In this document: positions 22,001 through 32,439 of the stretch, piece by piece
How the letters are laid out: each line of letters starts with the position of its first letter
Numbering within the stretch: the first letter of the stretch is position 1
Assembly: GCF_963169125.1 (NCBI RefSeq)
Contig: NC_084802.1
Span: 28,711,107 to 28,775,106, forward strand
From: Humulus lupulus
Taxonomy: Eukaryota > Streptophyta > Magnoliopsida > Rosales > Cannabaceae
Reading direction: 5' to 3'
Length of the DNA: 64,000 bases
The notes under the pieces: generated by a model
What the model was told of the DNA's origin: nothing
Database searches by the model: none
What the model saw: the letters and a program-made list of their open reading frames with translations, nothing else
Translations under genes and position numbers: made by a program

Positions 22001-22180
22001 TCACAAGAATTCCACCAGTGCATGCTTCGTGGTAGGCTCTAAGTTTTTCCCAACCTTCACGACTCCGGTCGGGTCATTTTTGTCGAGTTGGACCTCCTCC
22101 AGGTCCTCGACGGGTCCAACATTCTCTTCAAAATCCCCAAAGCGAGGATCCAAATCTCCATCCTCACTTTGGGCAACACC
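19038..22180 (-). pseudogene. pol: pol of A: RT, two RNase H domains, integrase, broken
   Basis: RT begins in KNQEVFAWSHKDMVG (about 21990) after a TGA at about 21998-22000. The N-terminal half (21632-21964) reads to VDATARHE. A deletion with frame change near 21641-21652 then removes about 55 residues, including the motif A aspartate (FMDAYSGY). The second half (from 21620) keeps YVDD. A degenerate native RNase H (YLAITEVAASAVLV, no Asp) is followed by an archaeal-type RNase H (FTDGSSN, NNEAKYEALLAGL, YSDSQLVVNQVLGEY, NADALA), a Tat-lineage hallmark. Integrase has CDKC, WGIDLIG, SDNGTQF and the Glu in GQVEAVNKTL. A TAG (19371-19373) replaces a Gln near the end. The last piece is 19038-19352 and ends NGEHLRKYYQ. 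Confidence 0.92.
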
Positions 22181-25110
22181 CTATTTGGTGACTTCACCAC
22201 CTGATTGGGCTTGCGTATCAACTGCCATCTGCAATCGGTCTGGGGTAGTGCTCCTCGACGTTCCACTTTTCGCCTTTGTGATCGAGGCGTTGTAGCACTC
22301 CCTGGCTTCCCTTTGGTTTCCTAAAACGCGTCCTACCCCCGCGTCTGTTGGGAACTTCATGGCTAGGTGCCACATAGAGATGACGGCCCGTAGATCAACC
22401 AGTATGGGCCTTCCGATAACGGCGTTGTACGCCGAAGGACAATCGACCACTACAAAAGTGGCGAGTAATGTCCTTGTTGCAGGCGCCGTACCCGTCGTTA
22501 CTGGAAGTTTGATCATTCCAGCTGGGGTGAGTCCTTCTCCAGAGAAGTCGTATATCGTTTGATTGCAGGGCTCCAAGTCCTTTACGGACAATTTCATGCG
22601 TTCCAGTGTTGACTTATACAAGATGTTCACTGAACTTCCTGTATCGATTAGTACCCTCTTCACCATCATATTGGCCATCTGGATGTCCACGACCAGCGGA
22701 TCAGAATGTGGGAACCGGACGTGCTGGGCATCGCCATCAGAGAAGGTTATCTCACCTTCCTTTGACCGGGCCTTTTTTGGTGCACAGTCCTCCACAGTCA
22801 TCATCTCGATGTCCTGGTCGTGGCGCAAAGTCCGAGCATATCGTTCTCTTGCCTTTCCGCTATTTCCCGCGAGGTGCGGGCCTCCACAGATGGTTAAGAG
22901 TGTTCCAGGCACGGGGGCAGGCTGTAATGGTGGCGAGCGTTGGCGTGTGGACGCCTGCTCGTTGCCACCTGGAGCTTCTCGTTGGGAATTTCCCGAGGCC
23001 CGTACGTACCTTCTCAAGTGTCCTTGTCTAATAAGGAACTCGATTTCGTCTTTTAACTGGTTGCATTCATTAGTGTCATGTCCATAGTCGTTATGATAAC
23101 GACAGAACTTGGTAGTGTCTCTTTTCAAAATGTCCTTTCGAATGGGTCCAGGTTTCTTGTAAGGCACACTAGAGCTTGTGGCCTGGTAAACCTCTCCCCG
23201 AGACTCAACAAGGGCAGTGTAGTTAGTGAACCTAGGTTCATAACCCTTGGCTCGTTTATTGTCGGAGGTGGAAGGCTCATTGTGCGGCCGTTTTCCACCA
23301 TTTTTACCATTGCTGTTACCGTTCCCGTTGCCTTTGCCGTTGCCATTGGGTTTGGACCCATTGGCGGCTTTGGCGGGTTCGGCAGCTTTCTTGTCCTTGC
23401 TTGAAGGCTTTCCATCATCGGCAATGGCCTCTTCGAGCTTGATGTAACGATCAGCTCGGTCCAAAAACTCCTGGGTGGTTCTAACTCCTTCCTTTTGGAG
23501 ACTTTTCCAGAGGGGAGAACAACGTTTAACCCCTGCGGTAATGGCCATCATCTTGCCTTCGTCTCCTACTATTTTTGCTCCAGCTGCCGCTCGCATAAAG
23601 CGTTGGACGTAATCCTTCACTGACTCCCCGTCTTGCTGGCGAATTTCGACTAGCTGGTTTGCTTCGATTGGGTGCACACGACCCGCATAGAACTGTCCGT
23701 AGAACTCCCTTACATACATTTCCCAGGAAACTATACTTGCAGGCGGGAACTTAAAGAACCACTCCTGCGCTGCTTCAGAAAGTGTTGCAGGGAAGATCCT
23801 GCACCGAGCATCTTCAGACACTTTCTGAATGTCCATCTGAATCTCAAACTTATTCACATGCGAGACTGGGTCCCCATATCTATCAAAGTTTGGGAGCGTA
23901 GGCATCTTGAATTCGCTAGAAGTTTCGCCGTTAGCTATCCTTTGGACGAAAGGAGTGCCTTTCCTCCTGTCGTGGTTGATGTACGATGTCCTTCCCCCGA
24001 CCAGCTGTTGCACTGCTTGGTTGAGGGCGTCTATCTGGGCCTGTACAACGGCAGGAATCGCTGTGGGCTCTGTTGTTGGGGGGACGTTCTCACCGTGCCG
24101 CTCGCGGCGATCGTTGAGTATATCTCTCAAGTCCTCCTCTCTTCTCCGCTGCTCGCTACCCCCGAGCCGGTTGAAGACGTTATTCTGTTTAGGTTGCCCC
24201 CCAGTGTCTCGTCTGTTGGGCTGGTTATCTTGGGGTGCCTGGCTCCTGCCCTTACCCCTTTCTTCGTGCCTCTTACCAGCATCTCCTTTGCCTGAATCGG
24301 CCTCATTATATCTGTGGCCGTCTCTGAATCTCGACTGGCTATGGTGGGATCGACTGTTCCCTCTATTCCCGTCTCTGGCAGAAATGTCCCGAGCGTGAGA
24401 AGGTGGCCTGCGCTTTCGCGGTGTCCCCGTGCATTATCATGCCGTGGGGGACCTCGGACCGCAGAGCCTAACTCTAAGTCCCTCCTGTTACCAGGAGGGT
24501 ACTGACCTCTGTTCGGTAGGTTTGGCCCATCATCCCCATGGCGTCTAGGACTACGAGGCTGATGCTCGGCCCTATTCTGCCTTTGTTGTGGGGGATTACC
24601 CCGAGCAGCTTGGGATGGTGGATGCGCCTCAGGGTCCAGCGGGACATCGTCATGGGGCATCTGAGGCTGTTCGGGCCTTTGCGGACTTGAAGGATGGATT
24701 GGTGGGCTAGGATTGGGACCCTTCTGGGGTGGCCCATTCATTGGTTGGTCAGGCTGCGAGGCAGGTGCGGCCTGATTTCTAGCCAACAGCAAGGCTGCCT
24801 CCAGGGCTGCCATGGCTTCGTTCTGGCGGCGATCCACCTCCGCCTGCCTTTCGCTCAATTCCGCGTGCTGCCTTTCAATCTCCTGCTGCTGCCGTGCCAT
24901 AACTTCAGCGGCAGTCTCCTGACTAGCCCTCAGGCTAGCCAGCTCTTCCTGCAGCGCGCCCAGGGTGCTCTTCAACGTTGCATCATCCATTTCCTCCTCT
25001 TCAAAATCCAGTTGCGGCTCATCCTCCGCTATGCTTGCAGGAGGAGGAGGAGGAGGGTTCGACAGTGCAGCGGCGGTCGCCTGCCCAGTTTTCTTTCCTG
25101 CTTTCGCCAT
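22181..25110 (-). pseudogene. gag: gag-protease of A, one frameshift
   Basis: The start is ATG 25110 (MAKAGKK). Upstream in-frame codons lack a better ATG. An N-terminal coiled coil (LQEELASLRASQETAAEVM..) and a Pro/Arg-rich linker lead to a one-base frameshift near 24178. The downstream frame then reads capsid (PTLPNFDRYGDPVSHVNKFE, FPATLSEAAQEWFFKFP, NQLVEIRQQDGESVKDYVQRF), a Lys/Asn-rich linker, zinc finger KFCRYHNDYGHDTNECNQLKDEI, and protease VKRVLIDTGSSVNILY with canonical D-T-G. It ends at TAG 22181-22183, probably a Gln codon originally (EVTK*GVAQ), so gag-PR and pol may once have been one frame. The product would form virus-like particles in the cytoplasm. Confidence 0.9.
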
Positions 25111-25140
25111 TAGTTTTCTTAACAGCAATAAATCAATCTC

Positions 25141-25158
25141 TCAATGAAAGCACCAGAA
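25141..25158 (-). other. Primer-binding site of A
   Basis: Inside the right LTR the minus strand reads TTCTGGTGCTTTCATTGA. The same TGGTGCTTTCATTGAGA word follows the 5' LTR of H and, with one change, of C. It begins with TGG as a tRNA-primed PBS should, but I cannot assign it to a particular tRNA. It is not the initiator-Met type. Confidence 0.7.
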
Positions 25159-25750
25159 TGTTGACCCACGATTTGGCCAACTGACACCGAGTCAAAATGT
25201 GATTGATATGAATGAATGTATAGAGAAGAACGTATGGCAAAAACAGTAAATCACACAAGAATTTTTATAGTGGTTCAGCCCCAAGATCTGGTAATGACCT
25301 ACGTCCACTTAGACTGATATTGATATAAGAATCAGAAGAGTGATCAAAGAACTAGGGTTCGATGAGTTTCACTAACCTCTGAAGAACAGTACAATATTCC
25401 TAGGAAAATAATTATAATCTCAAATGATTCAAAAGCTAAAAGTCCCTCCCTTGAGCTATCTCTTGCTATTTATAGGCTCAAGGGGGATTACAAAAGATTG
25501 TTACAGATATTCTCCCCTGAATAATCAGGTACTCAAGAGATTGAGTGAGATAAATTCGGGATTACAAAGATCTTCCCATTAATGTTGCCGTGTATACGGA
25601 ACTACCGACCAGCCTGGTCGTAGGTAGGACTGGGCCGTTTACTACCTTCAGCACATCTTCTGGTCGATACTCTAGCCGAACATTTCCAGGTGTCAGCCAC
25701 GTGTCCAGGGATCGCTTGCCACGTCACTAATGCGAATTTATTGGATAACA
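25159..25750 (-). repeat. 5' LTR of A
   Basis: 592 bp, TGTTGACCC..GGATAACA on the plus strand, equal in length to the left LTR with 7 substitutions and no indels. Confidence 0.95.
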
Positions 25751-27842
25751 CCATGATTACTGTGTCAGGAAGGCATAATCAAATTTATATGTGGAGTTAA
25801 TGGAATATATGTGTGATTATGCAATATTAATGATTTTTGTGGTAATGTGACTCGATATGCATGTTTATGTGTATTAAATATGCATGTGGATCCATTTCTG
25901 TAAATTGGGGCATATTTGCAATTTTTGAACCGTTGAGGGTATATTTGCATTATTTATGTATTGTGAGTAAGACCCCAATGTTATGGGGATATATTTGAGA
26001 TGTGTGGTCCGAGACGATCCTAGTGGGCGGATTAGCGGAATAGTCACATCGGGGTCAAATGCCCATCTCGAGGTAGGTTGAACGGGTAACAGGTAATTAT
26101 TTAATGAATATTTGGGTCTGTCAGGAATAACTGGGAATTTGTAGGACTACTTGAGGATTAGCGGGAAATGTGGAAAATGACGATTTTTCCCTTGGGGCCA
26201 TTAAAGGATAAGGTTATGCTTAAGGGGCATTTTAGTCTTTTGTGCCAAGGGATAGACTTGACCACTTAGAAGTTGTCATAAACAACTAGATGACACACAA
26301 AACACTTAGCTTTTCCTCTCTGTTTCTCGTTCCCTTCTTCCTCCCTTGGTGTACCTTGGAGTCCTTTGAAGTTTGGAAGTAAAAGCTTGGATTTGGTGAG
26401 CTTGGAAAGGATATAGAGCTGGGGGTTGAATCAAGGGTTAGCTCAGGGTCATAATTCGCAGTGGGGGTAAGTAAATTCCTCTATTTTTATTGAATTGTGA
26501 GTTTGAATTTTTTTGGTGTTCTTGAGTTTAAACTCAAGGTTTGGATGTTAGGCTTTGATAATGTTTTGGCTTGATTTTGGGGGTTTATATGTTGCTCAAT
26601 GTTTGGAAATGTTTGTGAGGTATAGTTTTGGTTTTGGTTTGAAACTGTCATGAGTTTTAGTGGGTTTAGCTCAAAAAAACATAGGGGAATTCTGGGTTTT
26701 GGAGCTCAAGTCGCGACCCTGTTCTTCAGGCGCCGCAGCCTGTGTGCGTGGAAAGGGCCTGGCGATTCTTTGAAATTGCTTAAGCGTCGCAGCACAAATT
26801 GGGTCGCGTCACTTCCCGTGTCCCCCAGGAGAGAGCCTTAGTCACTCTGACTTGTAGCGTGTCGCGGCTCTAATTAAGGGAAATGGCCAAAACAGATTTT
26901 TAAGTTCGGGAACCCAAACTTAAAGGCTCTGGAGGGATTCTACTACCCGGTTTAGTAGAATTAGAGGTCCTGGAGGGTATTATATTATTCTGAAGGCTTT
27001 AAGTGATTTAGATTGTGATGGCTATTTATTATTACGTTGTGACTAGGTTTACCGCCAAGGCTCGAGGTTAGGGATCGTGCTTGGGATCGCCTGGTATTGT
27101 CAGCTCGGGACTCAAGGTAAGAAAGCTGTCTGTACCCGTAGAGCTATATCGTGCTTAGTGTTATGTGTAATTATTTGTAACTATTACGTCATAAATGTGT
27201 TTGTGACAGAGCGGCAAAGGCCGAGATCTGCAAAGGTCGGGATCGACGAAGGCAGGGAACGGCGAAGGCCAGGAGCAGCAAAGGCCGAGAGCGGCAAAGC
27301 TGGGAACGACGAAGGCCGGGAGCAGCAAAGGCCGGGATTGTTTAAGCATGCTGAATGCAGGCCGCCAGGGCGGGTCTCTCTAAGGGTGTTATACACACCC
27401 GCTCGGTTAAGACCATGAACTTGGTGCCTGGTAGCGCACCCTGACCGGTGTAGGCCGCTGTTGTGAATTATAATAGGAACTTGTAGATTGTTTGTCATGT
27501 TTGATTAATTATGCACTTGTTGAAATAAATTATTATATGCTGTGCTGTGAAGTTTTCTTGCTGGGCCTCGGCTCATGGGTGCTCTATGGTGTAGGTAAAG
27601 GCAAAGGAAAGATCGACTGTAAAATAACTTTTGAGTTGTAAATATGTTTTAAACAATATTTTGGGATCCCAATGTAACACTTTTATGATTTAAATGAATG
27701 TCCACCCTTTTATATTAAAATCTTATTTAAATGAGTCTTCACTTGAATTAATCAACACATTTTGGTCTAATACCTCGATTAGCGAGTTAATTGCATGTTT
27801 TAAAATCACATGGTAACTGCTCTAGGGTAGTAGGGCGTTACA
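25751..27842 (+). mobile_element. Solo LTR B, right piece
   Basis: This continues the LTR begun at 14208; CCATG 25751-25755 is the second TSD copy of element A. It ends GGGCGTTACA at 27842 and is followed by TSD TCTTC (27843-27847). The reconstructed length is about 2126 bp. It resembles the 3' LTR of D (for example GTCAGGAAGGCATAAT, TATTAAATATGCATG, and the same ending), so it comes from the same chromovirus group. It has a GC-rich block with GTCGCGAC-type words (26707-26865) and a private 16-bp minisatellite (27210-27336). An ORF at 27077-27418 is a by-product of that repeat. Confidence 0.9.
27210..27336 (+). repeat. 16-bp minisatellite in LTR B
   Basis: Eight imperfect head-to-tail copies with consensus close to AGCGGCAAAGGCCGGG; one is 15 bp. 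The equivalent part of the 3' LTR of D (near 11640-11700) has no such array, so it expanded in this copy or its subfamily. Confidence 0.9.
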
Positions 27843-29532
27843 TCTTCAGTGATTCAGTTGGCTGTTGTCTAACATTTTTCAAGGTGGAAGCCTTAGGTTT
27901 GATACTCTTCACAACTTGGAACTGCTTTGTGAACTCCTTAGACAACTGATCCCAAGACGAGATCCCGTGCCTTTGAAACTTGTCAAACCAGCTGCTGGCC
28001 CAGTGAGTGTGGTCAGGAAGAGAATACATCTGAGCTCGTATTTGACATTGTTGGCTCACATCATAGTATTAAATGTACTCAGGTGGCTGCCTGGGTCAAT
28101 AGTCCCATCATATGGCGCCACGTAGGGTATCTTGAACCCATTGGGGAATTGTGTGTTTGAGATATGCAAAGCCAAAGGCACGAGCTCCTCATCAGAGTCG
28201 TAAGCCTTTTCTTTGTCTTTACCTTCTCGAAGAATCCTGAATGCTTCCTCGAACTTCCTCAAGTTGGTTAATTCTTTCTTGAACTGATTGTACCAGAGGG
28301 GGAGCTTGCGCTACTGGGAGCTAGTTGTTGTTCACAGGAGCTCCAGCTCATTGTTGCAGTATAGGGTTATATTGATTTCCATATACTGGTTATAGAGGCT
28401 CCCTTTGGGCATTTAAGTGTGTCCTCAAGTCCGAGTTTGGCTGATTGAATTGTCCACAGTTCTGGTTCAGGTGGTCTCGAATATCCAGATGATCATTCAG
28501 ACAGTTCTATAATATCTAGGCTCGGTGTTATAAACACTCATCGACATGTTGTAATCCTAACTTCCATCAAGGAAGCTGACAATTCTTTCTGGTTGTTGCT
28601 GTTGTTGTGGGGCTTGATTGCGAGGTGGATTATTCATGTGCACCCTAATTCCGGTTGCACGTGTCCTCGACCTGAAATTCCTAGAAGGCTGGGATTGTCT
28701 AGCTTGTCTACGTTCTTGATGTGCCCCTAGTGGGACCTCGCGATCACCCCTATGCTCGGGTCGAGCTCGATGGCTCCCGTCCTGGCTTTCACTTCTAGCG
28801 CTTTGTGAGGGCCTCTGAGGTGCCCTCTCCCCAGTTTGATTTTCGCTGGGGGCTTGCTAGGGTATACCCCGAGCTGGAGAGGGGTGCTTGATATGTGATG
28901 GAGGATGCCTAATTGGAGATGGTGGCGACCTCTCATTGTTTGGAATTGCAAGCTCAGGGTTATTATTATTCCTGACAGGTTCTGGGTTATCATTCTGAGT
29001 TGTCGAGGGATCTCGGTTATTCCCAGGGTCTGTAGGAATGTCCCTGATTGGGTTGTTTCTGGCTGGGTTTCGAGATAACATCCTGGGCAAGTTTTCTCCA
29101 GTATTTTCCCTAGGCTTTGGTTGAGCTTGTTAGGCCTTTTGTTCGACCATCCTAGCAGCTGTACTTCCTCGAGGTCGCCCCCTGGTCCTCTGTGGGGGTG
29201 CCTAAGCTTCAGCTGCCCATCTTGCCATCTCTTCATTTACCCGCGTAGCTTCGGCTAATTGTTCACACAGGCTTCAATTTTTGAGCTCGACTGCTAGCAC
29301 ATATCTTTCAAGATTATAGTAATCCTGCTCATTAGGTCTAGAGCTTTGACCTGGATTCCATGGGGGATTTCATTCTCTAAGAGATGATGAGGCACTCTCT
29401 TCGTCGGGGACTTTGGTCCACGACTGGCTGTTTTCCAGGCCTTTGAGGATGCTCTTCAGTACATGGAGTACTTCCCTCAAGGATTTGGGGAAGTGGTCGC
29501 CCGCTGGTTCCATGAATATTCAGGGCAGCCAT
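27843..29532 (-). pseudogene. gag: gag of C, upstream half, broken
   Basis: The start is probably ATG 29532 (MAALN), aligning with the gag start of H. Reading leftwards, ERYVLAVELKN and QLAEATRVNEE match the coiled-coil segment of H and J (VELENRQ..QLAEA/DA.KRNEE). A TRGRPRG AT-hook-like segment, an Arg/Pro-rich linker, DSDEELVPLALHISNTQFPNGFKIPYVAPYDG, SHLSTFNTMM, WFDKFQRHGISSWDQLSKEFTKQF and NVRQQPTESLK follow. Stops and frameshifts occur throughout. The last residues abut the TSD of solo LTR B. Confidence 0.8.
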
Positions 29533-29604
29533 TGTTGTTAAGCGCGAACTTTTATGCTAAACAATAAGAATAATTGCTTAATGTTCTCAATGGAAGCACC
29601 AAAC

Positions 29605-30295
29605 TATTGACGCCATTTTTCCTCAACTTAATTATGTAGAGAAATTAATCAATTAAATAGGAAGAAAAGAGAAAAAATGATTTTTTTTACATGGTTCAGC
29701 AGTTAAAATCTCCATACGTCCACGAGTCACTTTTATTAAGGCTTGCATTAAAGCTTCAAGAAAGAGCAATTTCACAGAGCGTTTCTCAGTACAGCATTGT
29801 GCGTGAGTACAAATGACCAAATCCAGGCTATTTATAGACCTGGTTACAATAATATATTCCCACAAGTTTAGGGAAGTTACAACGTATATTCAAATTTTAA
29901 ATTCAAATTAATATTTGAATAATAATAATATAATTAAAATGCATTATTTAAATAAAAATCACATAAAAATAGGGATTCAATACACGGTTTTAACTAATCC
30001 CAAAGAAATAGAAATTTCTTAACAACTTCTCCGTGTATATATTAAACACGCCTTCGAGCTTGAACACTACTTCAACACGCTTTCAAGATCACTCGTAGCT
30101 TTGAGCTCATTATTGCACTTGTTGCCACCTCCTTTCTTGATCAGTTTGTCGAACTCATCTCTTGGAGGAGACTGGTGCCTTCGAGCCTGCAACTCATGCT
30201 CGAGCACTGATGACGTAGTTTTGGAACTTCGTGACAATTTGTACAAGTATAATGCTAACACTTGTTAATCTCGAGCTTACATTTTATGACCCTAC
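29605..30295 (-). repeat. 5' LTR of C (right end approximate)
   Basis: The plus strand begins TATTGACGCC, like the LTRs of H (TGTTGACGCC in complement) and J (TATTGACGCC). The PBS sits immediately inside. It shares ACATGGTTCAGCAGTTAAA and a CCACGAGTC segment with the LTR of J. The outer end is taken as CCCTACA at 30295 by similarity to LTR starts near GTGAGCTCGAGAT in H; no TSD could be checked. Confidence 0.6.
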
Positions 30296-30900
30296 ATCCC
30301 GATGCTATTTATTTATTCTCAAAATTTTAGTGTAACCATATTAAAGTTTCATAATTTTTTTTTTTTTAAAATCACATGCACTTAAAAATAAAAAATGTTA
30401 AATTATACAGATTTTATAATATATTAAATTTATAGGATATTATCATATATTAAAATATAATATTATAAAATTCCTAATGAAATTGTAAGGGTATAAAATT
30501 TATGATTTTTTTTCAAATAAATATGATCTGTTTTTCAAATGAATATGACTAGGAGTTTTAGTATAAGAAAATATAAAATTTTATTTAATATATCAAAAAA
30601 TTTATTTCAGATAAAAATAAATACAATTTACCATTAACATTAAAGCATCAATTTGGCTTAGAATTTTATTAGAACTAATTCACTTCGGAAGTTATTTGTC
30701 AATTACTTTAATTTTAGAGAGTTTGGGTATTAAAAAGCCTAAAAAAATGCCTCCCTTTTGGGTTGGTAAAAAAGATAAACTCAAACTCAAATATAATTTA
30801 ACATTGGAAAAAGAGTCATATATATCTAGTTATGCAAAACTCAAGAGTAATATATGCCCTTACGTTTGGCTAATGAATTTCAGTTTCTTTTAAATATTCA
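30296..30900. other. AT-rich intergenic DNA
   Basis: Homopolymer-rich, with no credible ORF, repeat or RNA gene. I see nothing else in it. Confidence 0.7.
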
Positions 30901-32407
30901 GGACAATTCTTCTATAGGGGCTTCACTTTAAGTCCTATCGGTAGGGCTCTCAGTGTTTCTTCACCCATAAACAATTTTCGGCGCGACTTTTTTTATGACC
31001 GTGTATATTGTAGTTATTTAGAGCATCCTGTAAATTTTTAAAAAATTTCGAATAGTTTACAGTATCGAAAACTAGGTTCAAACATATTGTTTTCCACGTG
31101 CATAAAAAAAATTAGTCATGCGTGCAACAACATGTTTGAACCTAGTTTTCAGTACTGTAAATTATTCGGAATTTTCTGAAAATTTGTAGGATGCTCTAAA
31201 TAGCTACAATATACACGATCATAAAAAAAATCGTGCCGAAAACTGTTCACGGGTCGAGAACACTGAGAGCCCCACCGATAGGGCTTAAAGTGAAGCCCCT
31301 ATAGGAGAATTCCCCTAAATATAAGCCCTATCGGTGGGGCTCTCAGTGTTCTCGACCCGTGAACAGTTTTCGGCGCGATTTTTTTTATGACCGTGTATAT
31401 TGTAGCTATTTAGAGCATCCTGCAAATTTTCAAAAAATTCTGAATAATTTACAGTACCGAAAACTAGGTTCAAACATGTTGTTGCACGCGTGACTAATTT
31501 TTTTTATGCGCGTGGAAAACAACATGTTTGAACCTAGTTTTCGATACTGTAAACTATTCAGAATTTTCTGAAAATTTGCAGGATGCCATAAATAGCTACA
31601 ATATACACGGTCATAGAAAAAAATAGCACCGAAAAATGTTCATGGGTCAAGAACACTGAGAGCCCCACCGGTAGGGCTTAAAGTAAAGCCCCTATAGAAG
31701 AATTCCCCTATATATATATAGGACAATTCTCCTATAGGGGCTTCACTTTAAGCCATATCGGTGGGGCTCTCAGTGTTCTATACCCGTGAACAGTTTTCGG
31801 CGCGATTTTTTTTATAACCATATATATTGTAGTTGTTTAGAGCATCCTGCAAATTTTCAGAAAATTCTGAATAGTTTACAGTACTGAAAACTAGGTTCAA
31901 ATATGTTGTTGCATGCGTGACTAATTTTTTTTATGCGAGTGAAAAACAACATGTTTGAACCTAGTTTTCGATATTGTAAACTATTCGGAATTTTCTGAAA
32001 ATTTGTAGGATGCTCTAAACAACTACAATATATACGGTCATAAAAAAAAATTGCGCCGAAAACTGTTCACGGGTCGAGAAACATTAAGAGCCCCACCGGT
32101 AGGGCTTAAGGTGAAGCACCTATAGAAGAATTAACCTATATATATTTAGGGCATCCTGCAAAATTTCAGACAAACATGTTGTTGCCTGCGTGACTAATTT
32201 TTTTTATGCTTGTGGAAAGCAACATGTTTGAACCTAGTTTTCAGTACTGTAAACTATCTGAAATTTTCTGAAAATTTGCAGGATGCCCTAAACAACTACA
32301 ATATACATGGTCATAGAAAAAAATCGCACCGAAAACTATTCACGGGTCGAGAACACTAAGAGTCCCACCGATATAGCTTAAAGTGAAGCCCCTATATGAG
32401 AATTCCA
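30901..32407. mobile_element. Four tandem foldback MITE copies
   Basis: Copies lie at about 30901-31315, 31322-31708, 31721-32136 and 32149-32407. Each is a long inverted repeat with arms of about 190-200 bp starting AGGGGCTTCACTTTAAGCC. Shared segments are GGGGCTCTCAGTGTTC, AGAGCATCCTGCAAATTTTC and AACTAGGTTCAAACATG. The short centre (CACGCGTGACTAATTTTTTTTATGCG) is asymmetric: copy 1 carries it reversed relative to copies 2-4. Copy 4 lacks most of its left arm. TA-rich spacers separate copies. There is no coding capacity. They would be non-autonomous DNA transposons; the superfamily is not identified because TSDs are masked by TATATA. Confidence 0.85.
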
Positions 32408-32439
32408 ATATATATATATAGTAATATATATAGAAACGT

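Larger units (their letters stand above)
14247..25750 (-). mobile_element. Element A: nearly complete Tat-lineage retrotransposon with antisense cargo
   Basis: This 11,504-bp element has two 592-bp LTRs, TG..CA ends and a perfect TSD CCATG (14242-14246, 25751-25755). In element order (right to left): 5' LTR, PBS, gag-PR, RT with degenerate RNase H, archaeal-type RNase H, integrase, antisense genes P2 and P1, PPT, 3' LTR. LTRs differ at 7 of 592 positions (hand alignment, 1.2 percent), so it is a recent insertion. Known Tat-lineage traits seen are the second RNase H and extra ORFs near the 3' LTR. RT carries a deletion, so this copy is not autonomous. Confidence 0.95.
13479..30295 (-). mobile_element. 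Element C: truncated Tat-lineage retrotransposon, host of the nested stack
   Basis: This minus-strand element is related to H and J but more diverged. Its 5' LTR (29605 to about 30295), PBS-like TTTGGTGCTTCCATTGAG and gag are present. Everything beyond the gag zinc finger is missing: it ends at the GAT microsatellite. Solo LTR B, which itself carries element A, splits its gag at a TCTTC duplication (14203-14207 and 27843-27847). Deleting B and one TSD rejoins gag in frame (TESLK then SYMVRF). Confidence 0.85.

Noticed and set aside
22181..22183. TAG at the end of gag-PR of A as a programmed readthrough stop
   Set aside because: It is not at the same place as the shared TAG of H and J, aligns with a Gln codon, and lacks CAR-YYA downstream.
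27077..27418. ORF rich in Arg/Lys/Ala across solo LTR B
   Set aside because: It is created by the GC-rich 16-bp minisatellite; there is no homolog in the related LTR of D.
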